A DNA stretch of 15,877 nucleotides from Clostridia bacterium (GTDB taxonomy: Bacteria > Bacillota > Clostridia > HGM11514): positions 1 to 15,877 of the forward strand of contig CAAENE010000180.1 in the NCBI GenBank assembly GCA_900757255.1, read 5' to 3'. Under the pieces are notes generated by a model, which had not been told where the DNA came from, ran no database searches, and saw only the letters and a program-made list of their open reading frames with translations. This document shows positions 14,052 through 15,877 of the stretch, piece after piece. A program made the translations under genes and the position numbers. Each line of letters starts with the position of its first letter. The first letter of the stretch is position 1.

Positions 14052-14240
14052 TTACAGCTTTTGTACAAAATCTCTCACGTCTTCCAGTTCTTTGGTAAGC
14101 GCTGCACCAATCACTTTTGATACAGAATGATTCAAAGCTTCAAACTGGTTTCCGTTATCGCCTTTTATCGTATCAGCATGTTCCTCCAGCCGTTCTATTC
14201 GGCTGCTGAGTTCATTTAAAATTACTTTTTTCGTATCCAT
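14052..14240 (-). CDS. 62-residue putative coiled-coil protein
   Basis: A small soluble protein, lacking any signal or membrane segment. The N-terminal half (VILNELSSRIERLEEHADTI) has heptad-like Leu/Ile spacing expected of a coiled coil, and the C-terminal half is helical too (VSKVIGAALTKELEDVRDF). On the minus strand GAGGTGA lies 5 bases before the ATG, which is a strong start signal and the main reason to accept so short a gene. It faces the decarboxylase operon and shares its terminator. The family is not recognised; homologues, if any, would probably be annotated as hypothetical. A possible dimeric or partner-binding role is inferred only from the helix pattern. Confidence 0.75.
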   Translation of the reverse strand: MDTKKVILNELSSRIERLEEHADTIKGDNGNQFEALNHSVSKVIGAALTKELEDVRDFVQKL

Positions 14241-14332
14241 TTTATCACCTCAAAATTAGTATTGCCATCAAAACAAATTTTATGAAATGATAGAAAACGT
14301 TTCGTAAATTATAATTTTTTCCGCAAAATCAG

Positions 14333-14361
14333 TTGCATTATGCCATATACTATGGTAAAAT
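14333..14361 (+). promoter_or_regulatory. sigma-A-type promoter of the zinc-ribbon gene
   Basis: TTGCAT (14333-14338) and TAAAAT (14356-14361) are 17 bases apart, with a TGG just before the -10 that gives an extended -10 form. It lies 48 bases before ATG 14410. The rest of the 169-base gap between the divergent genes is AT-rich. Confidence 0.65.
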
Positions 14362-14409
14362 ATAGTAGAATTTTAATATTTGATGTAAAAAATAGGGAAA
14401 ACGGAGGGT

Positions 14410-14703
14410 ATGAAATGTCCAAATTGCGGCAAAGACCTGGAAACTGATACAGTTAAATGCGGATGCGGCTATACACCAAAAGAACCAACATCATATCATT
14501 TTGAAGGAAACGCAGAAACGCCGGCAGAATCTGAAAACAAAACGGCTTGTCAGGAAAGCGGCGAATCCCAGGCGGAGGCTACAACTATACTGCAGCCTGA
14601 TATATCGGAAAACGAGAGTGCGCGGGAATGTGACGGTGGAATCATTGATACTTCAGACAATCCTGCCGACAATCAGCCGCTAAAAAAAGTAAGAAGTATC
14701 TAA
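14410..14703 (+). CDS. zinc-ribbon N-terminal part of a WG-repeat protein (zero frame)
   Basis: In the zero frame the gene gives 97 residues: a zinc ribbon (C3-P-N-C6 and C17-G-C19), then an acidic, Ser/Glu/Gln/Thr-rich linker (about 27-90) and a stop shortly after LKKVRSI. The A7 tract at 14682-14688 lies near the end. In the -1 frame from there the reading continues as a membrane helix and WG repeats, and the natural protein is probably the fusion of both. GGAGGG (14403-14408) is only one to two bases from ATG 14410, tighter than usual, but no other start in this frame exists after the TAA at 14386-14388. The zinc ribbon with two CxxC-like knuckles is common at the N-terminus of clostridial membrane-anchored proteins of unknown role. 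Confidence 0.75.
   Translation: MKCPNCGKDLETDTVKCGCGYTPKEPTSYHFEGNAETPAESENKTACQESGESQAEATTILQPDISENESARECDGGIIDTSDNPADNQPLKKVRSI
14682..14689 (+). other. A7G slippery tract with -1 frame continuation
   Basis: In the zero frame the codons read CTA AAA AAA GTA, so the last base of CTA plus two AAA codons form an A-AAA-AAA heptamer, the best known kind of -1 slippery site, followed by G. A -1 shift here leads into AGT AAG AAG TAT and the membrane helix. No strong downstream stem or upstream Shine-Dalgarno stimulator was seen. One extra A would also join the frames. Confidence 0.6.
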
Positions 14704-15877
14704 TCGCCGTCTGCTCTGTATGTGCCTTGGTTCTATGTCTCATCATCAGCACAGCATTTTTATTACTGCCGAAAAGCGATTCACTCTATAGTCTGTTTCC
14801 CCAAGGGCTTGCATGTGTTAAATCTGGGGATAAATGGGGCTTTATTAATAAATCCGGTCAATTTGTAATCAATCCTCAATTTGAAAGTGTCTATTCGTTT
14901 GACGACAATGGCTTGGCTCAGGCAAAATCCGGCGGCAAGTGGGGATATATTGATAAAACCGGTAAGTTTGTTATTCAGCCGCAGTTTGATTTTGTATTAT
15001 CCTTCAGCGAGAATGGTCTTGCTTCTGTTGAAGTGAATGATAAATATGGGTTTATTAATGAGAAAGGGAAATTTGTTATTAATCCTCAATTTGATGATTT
15101 ATCCTTTTTTTCTGAAGGAGTGGCCAAGGTAGCCGTAAATAAAAAATATGGCTTAATTGATAAAAAAGGAAACTATATTATCCAGCCAAAATATGATTCC
15201 TTAGGCTACTTTGATGATAAAGGCATGGCCTACGTTAAAATAAATGACAAGTATGGTTTTATTGATAAATCGGAAAATCACGTCATACAACCTCAATTTA
15301 ATAATGCTTATTCATTCGGAAAATATGATTTAGCTCCAGTGAAATCCGGTACAAAATGGGGTTATATTGATCGGAAAGGCAATTTTGTTATCAATCCGCA
15401 ATTTGACGATGCCGCCCCCTTTTCACAATGCGGTTTGGCCTGGATTAAAATAGGGGATTATTATGGATATATCAATAAAAAGGGGGAAATGGTCGTTCAG
15501 AACATTTTTTCAGACGCAAGCAGTTTATCGGATAAATCTCCTACGCTCGTCAGCGCAAATGGCAAATATGGCTATATCAATAAAAAAGGGGAATATGTCA
15601 TCAATCCTCAATATGATATCGCGACATTTTTCTATGATGAATATGCGGTTGTTATGAATAATAAAAAAGTGGGCGCAATTGACCAAAAAGGAAAAACAGT
15701 ACTTAATACCGAATTTGACGCTATTCGGGTTGGTGACTTTGATGGCATTGACTCCGCAGATTATTGTATCAAGGAGGGATGTATCAACAGATCTGCCTAT
15801 GATTCCCAATATTGTACCGAACACAAACCAGCCAAAACATCAACCTCCAGGTATTGCAAATATCCTGGCTGCTTGAA
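14688..15877 (+). CDS. membrane-anchored WG-repeat protein, -1 frame, 3' end outside window
   Basis: This frame has no stop from 14688 to the window end (over 390 codons) but no start of its own near the beginning, so it depends on a shift at the A tract or on a sequence correction. It opens with KKYLIAV and a membrane helix (about 14697-14768), then nine WG repeats of some 35 residues (about 14793-15720) with the pattern KWGFIN-KxGxFVINPQF; repeats 1, 2 and 6 keep Trp-Gly, others have Tyr-Gly and the last Val-Gly. A Cys/His-rich tail begins near 15760 (YCIKEGCINRS, YCTEHKP, YCKYPGCL) and runs off the edge. WG repeats are thought to form beta-propeller-like binding surfaces; the ligand is unknown. 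The short helix after a cytosolic zinc ribbon places the repeats outside the cell if the orientation is N-in. Confidence 0.75.

Noticed and set aside
14291..14306. Catabolite-repression (cre) site between the divergent small genes
   Set aside because: The CG-centred palindrome-like match misses two of the conserved positions and lies in AT-rich DNA where such matches are frequent.
14793..15720. Tandem DNA repeats or CRISPR-like array
   Set aside because: The period of about 105 bases reflects WG repeats at protein level; the copies differ at many bases and there are no spacers.
15525..15824. 99-residue minus-strand frame at the window end
   Set aside because: Antisense shadow of the WG-repeat region with no ribosome binding site.

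Overview
The window looks like chromosomal DNA of a spore-forming member of the Clostridia, most likely an Oscillospirales (Ruminococcaceae-like) organism. The reasons are the cysE-cysS pair, an scpA-scpB-DUF2953-ytfJ/gerW-dac-rluB block, strong GGAGG ribosome binding sites before nearly every gene, and TTG/GTG starts. The taxon is inferred from gene content and style; no 16S or tRNA gene is present.

Region 1 (1-2720) holds cysteine supply and charging: serine O-acetyltransferase (cysE) behind a structured attenuator-like leader, then cysteinyl-tRNA synthetase (cysS), then a small acidic protein of unknown function closed by a strong terminator. Region 2 (2796-5390) starts at a good sigma-A-type promoter and carries a membrane M50 metalloprotease, the SMC partners scpA and scpB (overlapping), and a DUF2953-like membrane protein. 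Region 3 (5406-7013) has the GerW/YtfJ sporulation protein and a D-Ala-D-Ala carboxypeptidase with a puzzling start region. A 409-base stretch (7014-7422) follows; it has GC-rich hairpins and a possible 59-residue membrane peptide, in a place where related genomes often carry spmA-spmB. Region 4 (7423-8539) holds an rRNA pseudouridine synthase and a GNAT-like protein. The 388-base gap after it carries several inverted repeats.

Region 5 (8928-13959) is the metabolic centre of the window, a five-gene operon: an MmdA/12S-type carboxyltransferase, an OadG/MmdD-type small subunit, one free biotin carrier protein, an OadB/MmdB-type sodium-pumping decarboxylase subunit, and an OadA/5S-type carboxyltransferase with no biotin domain. 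Two different carboxyltransferases therefore share one biotin carrier and one sodium pump. This predicts either pyruvate/methylmalonyl-CoA transcarboxylation or two entry routes to a sodium-motive decarboxylase. A bidirectional terminator closes the operon.

Region 6 (14008-15877) has a convergent 62-residue coiled-coil-like protein on the minus strand and a zinc-ribbon gene on the plus strand. That gene runs into a stop just past an A7 tract, while the -1 frame continues without a stop to the window end as a transmembrane helix, nine WG repeats and a Cys/His-rich tail. This is either a programmed -1 frameshift, a phase-variable tract, or a sequence error. It is, with the hybrid decarboxylase operon, the most notable observation in the window.
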